Shown piece by piece: positions 10,206 through 20,889 of a stretch of 64,000 nucleotides of DNA (positions are counted from its first letter, which is position 1; each line of letters starts with the position of its first letter). The notes beneath the pieces were generated by a model. It saw only the letters and a list, made by a program, of their open reading frames with translations. It did not search any database and was not told where the DNA came from. Origin of the DNA: Isoetes taiwanensis (taxonomy: Eukaryota; Streptophyta; Lycopodiopsida; Isoetales; Isoetaceae); NCBI GenBank assembly GCA_021234155.1, contig JAJEKV010000006.1:29052327-29116326 (forward strand), written 5' to 3'. The position numbers and the translations under genes are program-made.

Positions 10206-11753
10206 ATGGCCACTTCTTCATTCAGGCGATGGTACAGCGCCACTACTCATGTGGAAGAGGCCGACATCAATTCTGTCTTTGTTGTCTTCTAGAAGGCAAT
10301 TGACATTGATACTACCATAAATGTCACACCGTTCTACACCAAGACATAGAGAGTTCCAAGCCAAGATAGGCCCTTCATTGGTGAAGCCTCCCCTATGCAT
10401 AGGTTACTTTGCACCTAGAACAACCCTTCGAGCCGCACTGAGCGATGTTCCAAACATCAAAGTCTACTTAGAAAATAGAGCTGGTCGCATGCCTGATTAT
10501 ATGACCATATCCATAAACAGGAAGAGATACTTCTCTTACATAGCTACTGTAGCCATCTTCTTGTCCCATAGAGCCCAAACTCAAATAGGAGAACCCTCCA
10601 TTCAGTTAATGAACATAGAACCCACTGCCTCCATGGCAGAAGAGCAGCTGCTCTTGGAGTACGAAGGGTCAGAATATGAGGAGGAGGAAGAAGGCAGACA
10701 AGGCTACGACGTCGAAGACCTCATCGACATCGACCCTACCCAAGAACGACAGCAAACAGAACAAGATCTTCAGGGCTTCGATGAAGACTTGAGGATGACA
10801 AGGACAACTCCCCAGCTTAGGTTAGACATCACCAGTCTAACCCTGCTCATCATCGAAGGCCAAGAGTACCTCCTGCTGCATGACATAAAGAACCTCCCAG
10901 AGTAGACCGAGGATATAGGATGGATGAGCTCCTACACCTCCTGCGTTAACAGCCCGAGCTCGATGAATTCATCGACGGGGAAACTCAAGACTTCCCTATC
11001 GGAAGGGAAGCCCACACCTATACCGGGCAATCATCATCCGACATCGAAGCCTACAACAATATTCGGCAGATGATGACACAACATGATCTGCCCTCGGAAG
11101 AATTCATCACCATCCAGGAACGGATGGGCATTTGGGGCAAGACGACAAGCGCACTCCTGCCCAACTCTTCATCAGGCGCGCCAACTGGGGTCAACAGAAA
11201 CGGGGTCAACTTGACCTCCTTCAGGTCCATATTCACAGATTACAGGGACCTGACAGCAGTACCAGCGGGCGAGTACGCCGACAGGTACAGGACCGGCATC
11301 AGAACCAGAGAAGAGGTAGGAGAAGGAGGACATAACACAGCCCTCAGATTTAATCTTCCGCTTTTCACCGGCAGAATGATAGCAGTGATGCATCGGCAGT
11401 TCAGCCCACGGGGAGAAGGTGTGCTCATACTCGTTGCCCTTTCGGGATTTGGTAGACATGCTCGGATGCCTCAAAACATCGGCCATATCATACTAGTTAA
11501 GAGGAAAATAGCCCTGAGCACCTTCGACTTTGCAATTCCATACAGAAGTCAGGGCAGATTAGCTGTCACTGCGGCCTATATGTCGGATCGAAGAGTGGAA
11601 GATTTGGTAACGATATTGCAGGGTGGTATGCCCACCAATATTCTCAGGAACTTGGGATGTACGGTTGGTACAGCCCAAGTGAAGAAGTTCTTGGAAGACC
11701 ACCCAGCATATCGAAGATTCCAAGAATCGACTAAAATTTTCTCTCTATTAATC
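10206..11753 (+). pseudogene. Large ORF upstream of gag, unidentified
   Basis: Coding sense begins at ATG 10206 (MATSSFRRWY). It passes into the frame open from 10321 to 10905, then returns to the first frame from about 10920 to 11753. The middle part contains an acidic stretch rich in Glu, Asp and Tyr (about 10650-10800). The last part (11070-11753) has a basic/Gly beginning and globular-looking sequence ending in a helix near KKFLEDHPAYRRF. In the first frame two in-frame TAG codons look like former CAG. I recognise no domain. It may be an Ogre-type ORF1 or a captured gene. Its place between leader and gag makes it part of the retrotransposon. Confidence 0.5.
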
Positions 11754-12079
11754 ATTGTAATAATATATGAATATATTTGTTGGCATTATGAATGTCCCCA
11801 CCACTATATCATCAAACAACCAATGCAACAACAAATAAAAGTTAATCATGAGAGTGCAATCTAATATGCATGTAGCTAGAGGACCCAGGAACGTAGAGCA
11901 AAATCGACACCCTTAGGAAGAGCAAACTCCCGCAAGACAATTTCAATCAAAGAACCTATTATAAGAGTTCGAGTCATCAACCCCAGAAGAGGAGATATCC
12001 CAGACGAGATCGGATATCCAGAAGATAAGAGCTTTACTGGCAGAAAGGGCAGCAATTGCACCAAACTAGAACATCCAGC

Positions 12080-12295
12080 TACCTCAAATATCTGTTGACA
12101 GAACATATAAGGTAAGGAAGAGAAACCGAAGAAGGAGATCCCCCAGCATAGATTCCTCCAACACTAGTTCTGACTCCGACTCAGAATTGGAAGAGCAGGA
12201 TAACAATTGGCAGGACCGTCGGGAAGGTCCAAATCGTTCTGGCCGACTATCAGAAGAAAGTCGACTCCGCACTGAGCAATGTGTGGAAAGCCTAA
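12080..12295 (+). pseudogene. Arg/Ser/Asp-rich segment before gag
   Basis: One frame reads a basic RNRRRRSPS stretch, then an SSDSDSELEEQ acidic stretch, and stops at TAG 12,297. It looks like the disordered N-terminal part of a gag protein and leads, after a frame change, into the gag core that follows. Confidence 0.4.
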
Positions 12296-12310
12296 GTTAG
12301 AACAGTTCGC

Positions 12311-12748
12311 ATGAAAGATAAGGACAAGGGCAGAGTAGCAACAGCCAACCTCAAGGGAGAGGCCAGAATTTGGTGGAAAGGCTATGCTAATGCCCATGGG
12401 TTAAGCAGGGATAGCTGTAGATTCAAGAAGTTCTCCAAGGCATTTAAGCATCATTACATGCCGAGGGAATACAAGTGCCATATGATGCAGCAGTTTTATA
12501 GCTTGGAGCAGGGCAATAAGATGGTGCAGAAATACACTGAAGAATTTATGAGGTTGAGGCTCCATGTGCCAAAGTTGAGTGAAAATGCAATAGAAGTATA
12601 TATTGAGTGCTTGAATGAGAGCTATCAACCCCAGAACAATGTTAGAAGCAAAGTCCAAGGCCGTGAGCTTATGAGGAACAGGTCCCCAAAGCAGTGGACA
12701 AAATCAACAGTACTATCAGGACAAGGGAAAAGCTACTTGAAGCTATAG
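12311..12748 (+). pseudogene. Gag core (retrotrans_gag-like)
   Basis: The frame holds LKGEARIWWKGY, then F...F...YMP, then QQFYSLEQGNKMVQKYTEEF and a leucine-rich helix. This is the order and wording of the plant Ty3 gag capsid domain, in which the aromatic-rich helix is followed by a Y-x-x-x-F helix. It forms the capsid of the virus-like particle. It ends at a stop at 12,748, and the downstream gag/protease lies in another frame. One or more indels have broken it. Confidence 0.8.
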
Positions 12749-12884
12749 TCCAAGAGCAACAAGTCTGGCAACTGCTAGACCTCAGTACAATGCAAACTAT
12801 GGAAAGCAAGGGAATGTAAATTTTCAAGAAGTAGGTCAGCTTCAGGGACAAGAGCAAGCATGTGGTTCAAACTACTCCAAAGCA

Positions 12885-13846
12885 GTGAAGCAGTTCTTGC
12901 AGTCTATCCCAAAGGAGAAGAGACAAGAATATATAGAAAAGCAGTTGTGCTTTAGGTGCTTCCAACTGGGACATCAGACACACAACTGTCCTTTTGTGAT
13001 GAATGCGGCACTAGCAGAGCTAGGAGGATGGGAGACACCACTGGAGAACAATCATGAAGATGCTTGCAACTACATCCAGGGTGAGTACCACATCTTTGCT
13101 GTCATTGCCTCCAAGAACGTCGAGAGTCAATATCAGGTCATATCAACAATAGGGAAAGTCAAAGACAAGTCCTTCATAGTGTTGATAGACAGGGGGAGCA
13201 CCCCAAGGATGGTAGAGTTGTTGAAGCTGAAGCCTTTGAAGTGCAAGCCCAGGCCTGTTGTGTTGGCAAGTGAAGCAATCTGACACATAACAGAAAAGAG
13301 GATCAACTTCGACATAGACTTGCCAGATATCAACATTGGAATGGGAGCAGAAGTCATGAACATCGGCAAATATGACTTGATCATAGGCATAGAATACCTT
13401 AGCCCGGCTGGGGCTGTGATTGATTGTGGGAAGCGGAAAGTCATCTTAACGGTGCCAAATGGCAAAGTCATTGAGATAACAGGTAAAGAAGTCACCCTAA
13501 TCATGCAATGCATGTCTAGTAAGAAGTTACTTAGATGCATAAAGAAGGAGCAAGTGGCCTATATCTTTAAGCTCGAAGTTGAGGAGCCAGAAACAAAGAA
13601 AGACAAGGAGTCCAAAGCATTGAACAAGCTGCCCAAGCCAATAGCCAAGCTCGTGAAGGAATTCTATGATTTGTTCCTAGATGAGATCAAGCAACTTCCA
13701 CCTTACAGGGGAATCGAGTGTGAAATAGCACTTGAACCACAGCAAGTAAGGCACCTTACAGAATGTCACCTCAAGAGTTGACGAAATTGAAGAAGCAATT
13801 ATAGGAGTTGCTAGACCTAGGGTTTATAAGACTTAGTGTCTCCCCA
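12885..13846 (+). pseudogene. Zinc knuckle, retropepsin-like region and RT start
   Basis: One frame from 12,885 to 13,781 has a single TGA at 13,281. A CCHC knuckle CFRCFQLGHQTHNC (C-x2-C-x4-H-x4-C) binds nucleic acid. A retropepsin-like stretch follows (IVLIDRGST, where active enzymes have D-S/T-G, so a substitution), and later the IIGIEYL region. The usual pre-RT linker leads to FYDLFLDEIKQLPP and the RT entry (MSPQELTKLKKQL and GFIRLSVSP, in a shifted frame). It is cut at 13,846 by the nested element. Confidence 0.8.
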
Positions 13847-14666
13847 TGTCACACCCTATAGAAAGTAGGACGGATTATGCTACCTAGAACTTTCAGAGTT
13901 CCCCTCAACCATGACTTCCCAGAACTCCCCACGCACAACCGTTACTGATTCCCAGGATCAGCTTGAAGCCCAGATTCACAAGTTCTATCACAAGAAGTCA
14001 ATACTGTAAGCAGTATTGCTCAGAGAGGAGTAAAAAATGCTCCAAGAACGGAACACAAGACAGCACTGAATTATGGAGTAACTCGGAACAGCCCGGATTG
14101 ATCCACAATCAATTCGAAATGAACTGAAACACTAAGAAACAGAAGATCAAGAAGAAAGGAAGAGCAAGACGCTCTAATTGCTTCGCTCCATTTACAGAAC
14201 TGCGAACTCTGAAATCGTCTCCAATTCCTTTTACAAGGCCACTAAGGCCAAGAATAGGTGGAAAAAGGCTTATGGGCCTTTTTCTGAACTAAAATCGAGC
14301 ATCCTATGCTCAGGTCCGGTCTATTTTATCTGATTCGGCCGCCTATATCAGGTCTATTCTTATCTGATCCAGCCGCCTATATCAGGCCGCGACGCTTCCT
14401 CTTCGAGTTTCCCTTTTAAACTTCTTAACCAATGGGGTGATGCCACATCAACCCCATAAATCAATGGTTAAATGGTTTTTTAAGAGCCGTTTTATAATTT
14501 ATTTAAATCTCAACTTAGTATACAAAACAAATGCCATTAAAAAACCCATACGCCGCCACTAGACGATAACTGCTCTTTGGAATGTTCCTAGGTCACCCGG
14601 TGGAACATCCAAGGAAAACTCCCGGTCCCATGGCCTGCAAGCACGACTTGCCCTTGGACCGTAACA
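13847..14666 (-). repeat. 3' LTR of the minus-strand chromovirus
   Basis: On the plus strand it starts TGTCAC and ends GTAACA, imperfect inverted ends. On its own strand it starts TGTTACGGTCC right after a polypurine tract (GGAAGGGGAGGGAAT). The left edge coincides with loss of RT coding in the host element. It holds an ATACTG-TAAG-CAGTAT hairpin near 14,004-14,019. Confidence 0.7.
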
Positions 14667-14683
14667 ATTCCCTCCCCTTCCTT
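14667..14683 (-). other. Polypurine tract of the chromovirus
   Basis: The minus strand reads AAGGAAGGGGAGGGAAT immediately before the LTR start TGTTACGG. This is where plus-strand DNA synthesis is primed. Confidence 0.8.
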
Positions 14684-14689
14684 AGGACC

Positions 14690-15099
14690 TTGTCCTCAAG
14701 GTCTAGAGTTTCGAATGAGGAAAACGTTGCACAAACTCATCCGCCTCCCAAGCGGCATCTGCGGGAGATTGGCCTGACCAGATATTCACGAATATCTCTA
14801 TTGTGCAACTGTCGAACACGAGTATCTAGAATCCGTTCGGGTGTCACAGCGGAGCTTAATACTAGCAGTATGCTCTCAAGACTAACAACATTGTCCGTAT
14901 CTAGTATAGCTCGCTTAAGCTGGCTTACATGAAATACAGGATGGATCCTAATATCCTGCGGTAACGCCAACTCATATGTTGTGGTACCTAACCTTTTAAC
15001 AAGTTTAAAAGGTCCAGCATACCTCGGGGTTAACTTAGGCACGCGCCCTTTAACCAACAGGTTTAAGGGTGTTGATTCGTAATGATGAAGGATACACAA
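14690..15099 (-). pseudogene. Integrase C-terminal region with chromodomain
   Basis: The minus-strand reading has LTPRYAGPFKLVKRLG and the GPY/F-type IHPVFHVSQLK, typical of Ty3 integrase C-termini. Then comes PERILDTRVRQLHNRDIREYLV. After a one-base change of frame, WSGQSPADAAWEADEF gives the chromodomain aromatic and W-E motif. Chromodomains steer integration to methylated histone chromatin. The frameshift falls inside the chromodomain, between EYLV and WSGQ. Confidence 0.8.
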
Positions 15100-15192
15100 T
15101 CATTAAGAACACATAGCCTCCTCATAGGCAACATCACGTATATGCTTATTAGCATAAGCCTGAGCATGATCTTGCGCTCTTCGCAAGTTTTG

Positions 15193-15600
15193 TCAACATT
15201 GAAGTAAAATTGCATTCATGTCATCCAACATATTCACGGCGGCATCCGTCTTTAGATACTTATGCATACCAGCATAAATTCTAGGGTTTCGCCCTATCAT
15301 AGCAACAAAGGGAGTCATCTTGATCCACATATGATGGCTGTTGTTATACGCAAACTCTAGGTAAGGCAAATACTCCTCCCAATGGCTTTGGCATTCATGG
15401 ACAAAACTTCTCAACATATGTTCCAGGATCATGTTGATTCTCTCAATTTGGCCATCCGTTTGTGGGTGGTTACCACTACGCATTCTTAATCGTATCTTAA
15501 GACCTTTCATAAGGTCCTTCCAAAAATGACCTGTAAACTTGGTATCCCTATCACTTATGATAGACAAAGGCAAACCAAAAATAGGAAAAACATATCTCAT
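15193..15600 (-). pseudogene. Integrase catalytic core, partial
   Basis: The frame contains IISDRDTKFTGHFW with the second catalytic Asp, then NHPQTDGQIERIN with the catalytic Glu, and YLPYLEFAYNNSHH. The portion with the first catalytic Asp (15,600-15,720) is out of frame or damaged. These are the rve-family signatures of Ty3 integrase. Confidence 0.85.
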
Positions 15601-15717
15601 ATATGCAGTTGCTACATCTGGACCAGTAGCATCTTTAAGGCCACAAATTTGGCGTACTTAGTTAAGCAATCAACAATCACCCCTGAGTGGTTTGTCTTAT
15701 GGTTTTAGGCAAAGCGA

Positions 15718-16449
15718 CTATAGAGTCCATACTGATACACTCCCATCTTTGCAATGGTATAGGTATAGGTTGTAATAGTCCCGATGGTCAGCTTTAGCAG
15801 CTTGACACGTCAAACAATGTGAAACCAAGCCCCGGACTTGTTCCTTCATGTCTGGCCAATAGTAGTAGCGCTTGACCAACTCATAGGTCTTCCACTCCCC
15901 TCCATGCCCAGTTTGTGGGGTTTCATGATGGTCACGCAATATCAATTCTCGAAGATTTGCATGCAATGGAACATAAATCCTTGATTTATAAAAGTACAAC
16001 CCATCTTGTTCAGTCCACCAATCCCCAGATTTGGTTACTGCGAGTTGTTGCTTATCTTCTTGATATGCGTCTTTAATCCTTTGGAAGAGAACATTCTCCC
16101 CTACCATTAAAGTATTCAAATGCTTGATCCTGGATATGGCATTCGCAACTGGATTATTCTTTCCAAGGGTATGCTCAATACTAAAATGGAACTCATGCAA
16201 AAAGTCAAGCCACCTAGCTTGCCTAGGGCTAATCTCCGCTTGGCTTTGCAAAAACCTCAGAGGCTTGTGATCAGTATATACCACAAACTTGCATGTCTCT
16301 TTACTCGTACCACATCCCAAGTAGTGCCGCCACGTCTTCAATGCATGAACTATAGCCAATAGTTGTTGGTCGTATATCGCATAATTCCGCTCCGCTTGAT
16401 TAAGCTTACGGCTTTCATATGCAATAACACGACCATGTTGCATAAGCAC
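15718..16449 (-). pseudogene. RNase H and integrase zinc-binding region
   Basis: A 243-codon frame begins in RNase H (YESRKLNQAERNYAIYDQQL, then VYTDHKPLRFLQSQ) and runs through a spacer to the integrase H-H-C-C zinc finger (DHHETPQTGHGG, then HCLTCQAAK). The order is that of Ty3 pol. It ends in a frame break before the integrase core. The first RNase H motif lies across the break near 16,350-16,570. Confidence 0.85.
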
Positions 16450-16542
16450 AGCTCCCAGAGCTTGTCCACAAGCATCTGTGTATACCTCAAATGACTCATT
16501 GAGGTCAGTACTGGACTATTCATCAAAAGACTTTTGATCCGT

Positions 16543-16999
16543 TCAAAGGCCTCCTGTTGGGCTCGACCCCACATACTCTTGATCTTTTCTCAAAAGATCA
16601 GTGAGCAAGGCTACTACCTTAGAAAACTTAGGCACAAATTTTCGATAGTAGGTAGCCAACCCAAGAAAAATTCTCAACTCATGAACATTCTCAGGTTGAA
16701 CCCATTCTTGTACTGCTCGTAACTTGCTAGGGTCTGGAGACACTCCCTCCCCCGGCAAGATGTGACCCAAATAAGCAACCCTTTGCTTGAGGAAATCACA
16801 CTTAGAGATTTTGGCATACAACTTATTCGACCGCAACACTTTAAGCACTTGCTCTAGATGCTGAAAGTGTTCTTCCAATGAGTTCGAGTAAACAAGTATG
16901 TCATCTAAGAATACTTTAACTGATTTGTCTAAGTATGCAGTGAATACTCGGTTCATTAATCTCATGAACGTAGCCGGCGCATTGGTGAGACCAAACGGC
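16543..16999 (-). pseudogene. Reverse transcriptase, C-terminal half
   Basis: The reading resumes with GLTNAPATFMRLMN and has the catalytic VFLDDILVYS (the F-x-D-D variant of Ty3 RT), then AKISKCDFLKQRVAYLGHI and FLGLATYYRKFVPKFS. The upstream half is separated by the 467-bp insertion at 17,000-17,466. The host sequence on both sides joins at the eight-base duplicated target. Confidence 0.9.
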
Positions 17000-17466
17000 C
17001 CAGGGGGGTTCACATAGTTTTAGCCATACAATATATGTAAACGGTTTATTTTGGGCTTGAAGCATACATATACTCTTACCTAGGGCCTGGGGGATTCACA
17101 TTTGTTGGGCGTACAGAACATGTGAGTTCAACTATAGGGGGTTTTTTCGACCACTTTACGTAGGCATACTTACCATTAGGGGGTTTTTTCACCACTATTT
17201 GGGGTAAACTATATACTTTAGGGGTTAAATTAGCTCTCATAAGCCAGTATACTAGGGGGTTTTTTGCCACCCCTTGAACGCAGATGGCATATCCCCTTTG
17301 TTATAAGTGAATCCCCCGGGACCTAGGGGGTTTTTTGGGTGACTCTGATACAATATGTGGCTGAAATGGGGGTTTTGAGAAGATTTCTAAGGTGTATATA
17401 AGGGGGTTTTTGGCAATCCCTTGCATCCACATGAGGTATCCCCTATATGATAGGTGCACCCCCGGG
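17000..17466. mobile_element. hAT-like non-autonomous element in the RT gene
   Basis: An eight-base direct repeat CAAACGGC flanks it (16,992-16,999 and 17,467-17,474), the target duplication size of the hAT superfamily. The ends are imperfect inverted repeats, CCAGGGGGGTTCAC and the complement of GTGCACCCCCGGG. The interior has six GGGGG-TTTTTT words, in the same orientation, at about 17,137, 17,178, 17,254, 17,321, 17,368 and 17,401. These resemble subterminal transposase-binding repeats. It codes for nothing recognisable. Confidence 0.85.
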
Positions 17467-17934
17467 CAAACGGCATGATTAAGAACTTATAATAACCTTG
17501 ATGAGTTCGAAAAGCAGTCTTTGGTTCACCACCCTCACGGATCTTAATTTGATGATATTCACTTCTTAAATCAATCTTGGTGAACCAGGTTGCACCACGC
17601 AGGCGATCTAAGATATCGTCAATCTATGGTAAAAGATATCTATCCTTAATTGTTGCTTTATTAAGAGCACGATAATCTATGCACATGCGCATAGTTTTAT
17701 CTTTTTTTTTAACTAGTAGCACTGGAACTGCAAAAGGAGACTTATTTGGATGGATAACCCCTTCTCAAGCAATTCCTTAACTTGCTTTCTAACTTCCTCT
17801 AACTTAAGAGGACGCAAGCGGTAAGGTGCTCTTGCCATTGCTTTAATTCCAGGCTCAAGGTCAATCTCATGCTCCACTCCTCTTGATGGAGGTGGCCCTA
17901 TAGGCAACTCCTCGGGAAATACGATGTAGCATAC
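17467..17934 (-). pseudogene. Reverse transcriptase, N-terminal half
   Basis: From 17,934 the minus strand reads EELPIGPPPSRGVEHEIDLEPG and PYRLRPLKLEEVRKQVKELL, the standard start of Ty3 RT, then passes into another frame with a [11 protein letters not shown]-type region at about 17,500-17,560. An intact element would have protease and gag upstream; here coding stops at about 17,934. Confidence 0.8.
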
Positions 17935-18073
17935 TTAGAACCACTACTCTGATGTAGATGTAGGCTAACTCCACATTCTTATTTACATAAGATGGTTTTC
18001 TTTAATATCAAAAAGCCACTTTTATAGCTTCTAATAAACATTATACAACTAATATGAGTATTCAAAACCCCAT

Positions 18074-18210
18074 TGTAATGGACCCATGCTCGAGTGGATC
18101 TTGGTGTCGCGTTCTCGATACATCGGCATAAATGGGTAGAAGCAACTACTTATAAATGTCTAGACGATTTTGCCCAGTTGATTAAGGGCATGCCGGTTAA
18201 GAACGTTACA
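18074..18210 (+). repeat. TRIM 5' LTR
   Basis: 137 bp, TGTAATGG...GAACGTTACA. Imperfect copy of the 3' LTR of identical length. Confidence 0.85.
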
Positions 18211-18385
18211 TTTGATATCAGAGCAGGGCTTGAGTTCGAGTTTCCATGGGAGCAAGTATGAATCGGAATACCGTTGGACAGTAGTTTATGACTTGGTCTT
18301 GGACACCATGGGATGGTGTGATCTATGGTTTGTGATGCTCGAGGATGAGCATAGTTCTATGGTTTGTGATGCTCGAGGATGAGCA

Positions 18386-18522
18386 TGTAACGGATCTATG
18401 GAGAATGCTCGAATGGCGTCACATTCCAGAGACATCGGCATAAATGGGTAGAAGCGACTACTCATAAACATCTAGATGGTTTTGCCCAGTTGATTAAGGG
18501 CATCTCAGTTAGGAACGTTACA
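18386..18522 (+). repeat. TRIM 3' LTR
   Basis: 137 bp, TGTAACGG...GAACGTTACA. Its ends are perfect inverted repeats TGTAAC/GTTACA. Confidence 0.85.
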
Positions 18523-18699
18523 TTTCCAAAGGTTGCATGCACAATATCCATGGGTCCCACAATGCCTTAGCCTATGTTGGAGAAAAGCATATCTTCACAA
18601 AACGTGAGAAAGAGAAACGTGCATGGTAAGCTATCCAGATTCTCTATAACAATTTTTGGAAGAACCAAATCAAATGAAGTTTCGTAGGATCATTGCAAA

Positions 18700-18835
18700 T
18701 CTCGGCGACCATATCCAATTCATAGAATTAAAATTTGACATATATATTAGGAAAATTATGGGTTTAAGTTCTAGGGAGTCAGTTGGACCAATTTTAAGCC
18801 ATAGATCAGGGATGGTCCCAAGACAACTCTAGTGT
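18700..18835. mobile_element. Right end of a CACTAGAGTTGTC-family inverted-repeat element
   Basis: GGTCCCAAGACAACTCTAGTG ends at 18,835 and is followed by TTATTAA. The terminal GACAACTCTAGTG is identical to the right end of the element at 55,961-56,945. No matching left end is seen nearby, so this is a fragment; its left limit is a guess. Confidence 0.55.
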
Positions 18836-20880
18836 TATTAAGCTAATGTTGTTTATACCCGACGACAAGCTGTAAGAAATAATATAAAATAAATGTTACA
18901 TTGCCGAGAGAAACAAAAATGTCAAGAGAGTGAGAAGCAAGGAGCATAAACAAAAAAGCAAAGCAAAAGCATCTTAACTGTATGTAGCTTAGGTGAGCCT
19001 TCAACGGGGCACTTAGATGAACAATACACCTCCAAAACATTCGTTGTCACTGAGAAACGAAAATTGGTTGGGACCCAAGCACTATGGGAGGAGGGAGGGC
19101 CATAACGCACCAATGGTGATAGGTGCACAAATGGGGGGTAGTGGCAAACAAGGGCATAAAGCTGGTCTCTCCACACCACCCTTCCAGAAATACCAAGATT
19201 GCTATTTACAGAACTCGAACTAATTAGGGATCTCACCAAGCAAGTAATTTTGGTTAAAATGTACAGCCCATCCTCTCAATTCCCCTATTATAGAAATTCA
19301 AGTAAAGATCTTAAAGTCATTTGTTGATGACTTTCTTAATGCACACAAAACTTTTGATTGACATACATTTATGTACAAAAACACATAACAGTGCATTATG
19401 TACAAAGAAACAATCATGCCCACAAAACAATCAAATTGTCTCAACCTTCATTGGATGTAGATAACAAATACGAATCCACTTATCAAAATTGACCGAACCA
19501 ATCAAGATCTGGATGGGGCTGACCTGGGGTACGTCTACCACTGAAGCAAAAATGACAATATGAGAAACAATTTCACCCGGCATTGCTCTACCTTATCATA
19601 TTTACTTTCAACGACAAATCTTGCATCAGGTGGTATGTCTCTGTCAACATATTAAGAACATATTTGCAATATGTAGAATCATCCAGCCCTCATACAAACA
19701 GATGATTTAGAATGTTTTAGGTACAGATCAACACAACCGTTTCGCTCCCCTATTAATTGTTAGAGCTGTGCACAATGATTCAATAATAGTGAACTTCAGT
19801 TATTTTTTATAATTATAGCAAATGGGTTTCCAAAAATGCATAAAAACTTACGAAAATCCGTATTAGGAATTCCCATTGTTGCTCACTCCCTAGCAAAGTA
19901 CTTCAGGCTCAATTTTTAGGTCCTATATGTATAACATGTACACATCGATTCCCAAAAAACCCTACTTTTCTTACGCAACGTAAACCCATCACCAGATCCA
20001 CATCTCACAAATGTACGGACGCTCTACATGTGATTTACTAAACCAAAAGAAGCAACTTAACAATCTCTTCGACAACACAATAGCTTATTGGTTGCTTGGA
20101 AAGGAAGATCGAACACTACAAATATGAACACAATAAAAAATAGATGTTGCCATCAACTTGGCTTACGTTATGAAAGCATTTTTGTCCATTCCAATCTATC
20201 TGAAAAAAATTCTAACCATTACGGTAATGGCAAGCACAAACCTAAGTGACTCCCACCAACTTCTCCACTTTCAAAACCTCTCTCCAGCCTATACTACAAA
20301 CAGAGAGATCAGAAAATCCAAAAAATAGATAATTATAATAACAAATGTAGCACCTAGAATTGGCATGATGCTAACCATCCTAGCAGCCTTCTTGCAAGAC
20401 CATTTCAAAATAAGGACCAGGCATAGCAGGAAAAAATTAAAATGAAAAGAAAGTTCAGTCTTTGTGGGTTCAGACTTCAGTTTCGCAAGTGAAGCGTATG
20501 TCTGTCAGATGTTTAGCTTGGCTATGCTATATTTACATGCTCAACATGTACTTGTTTGCTTCAAGGTCAATGCATTAATCAAAGACAAATCTGTTAGGGA
20601 AAACTCCTGCACCTACACCTGGCATTAAGTTCGTTGCCCCAAGTGCAGATACTTGAGGCATCTCATATCTGCAGGTAAGCGGAGAATTTGTTAACTCGTA
20701 GTTTAACATTTTAGGAAGTTAGAAACTTTCCCATCACATCTCAGTCCCGTCGGTTTATAGTGGCAACCCTTAACGGTTTTTATTGAAAGAGCAGGATTTA
20801 TATGTTGGATGTATGGTTACTTGATTGGCCAAGCTTTTAGTTTTGCTTGGAAAGGAAGCTTGATGATGGTTAAAGCCTTT
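18836..20880. other. Intergenic, no supported gene
   Basis: The stretch is A/T-rich with scattered stops. Short open frames on both strands at 18,920-19,240 overlap one another and have no recognised motif. I see no repeat pair, RNA gene or transposon signature from 19,250 to 20,450. Confidence 0.4.
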
Positions 20881-20889
20881 TATTCAAGA

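Larger units (their letters stand above)
7233..13846 (+). mobile_element. LTR retrotransposon (Ty3-like), 5' two-thirds, truncated by nested insertion
   Basis: In order: a 1,520-bp LTR, an initiator-Met tRNA primer site, a 1.4-kb leader with four related stem-loops, a large unidentified ORF, gag, a CCHC knuckle, a retropepsin-like region and the first residues of reverse transcriptase. A large ORF upstream of gag recalls the extra ORF1 of plant Ogre elements. That comparison is architectural only; Ogre elements are known with a different primer tRNA. The element stops mid-RT at 13,846, where a minus-strand element begins. All frames are broken, so it is not autonomous. Confidence 0.75.
13847..17934 (-). 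mobile_element. Ty3 chromovirus, 3' two-thirds, nested in the plus-strand element
   Basis: Read on the minus strand from 17,934: RT, RNase H, integrase zinc finger, integrase core, integrase C-terminal region with chromodomain, polypurine tract and 3' LTR. This is the Ty3 order, and the chromodomain marks the chromovirus lineage. The left edge abuts the broken RT of the plus-strand element exactly, showing insertion into it. The 5' LTR, gag and protease are missing; the right edge falls just before the RT at about 17,935. Multiple stops and shifts show it is dead. Confidence 0.85.
18074..18522 (+). mobile_element. TRIM (miniature LTR retrotransposon)
   Basis: Two direct 137-bp LTRs (18,074-18,210 and 18,386-18,522) both begin TGTAA and end GTTACA. 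They share long blocks such as CATCGGCATAAATGGGTAGA and TTTGCCCAGTTGATTAAGG. The 5' LTR is followed by TGATATCAGAGC, a primer site for initiator-Met tRNA with one mismatch. The 3' LTR is preceded by a purine-rich GAGGATGAGCA. The 175-bp interior cannot code for a protein. A 34-36-bp segment (CTATGGTTTGTGATGCTCGA...) is doubled before the 3' LTR. I see no clear target duplication. Confidence 0.9.

Noticed and set aside
11070-11750. Endogenous pararetrovirus movement or coat protein
   Set aside because: No motif I can match, and the ORF lies between an LTR leader and a Ty3 gag, so a retrotransposon ORF is the simpler reading.
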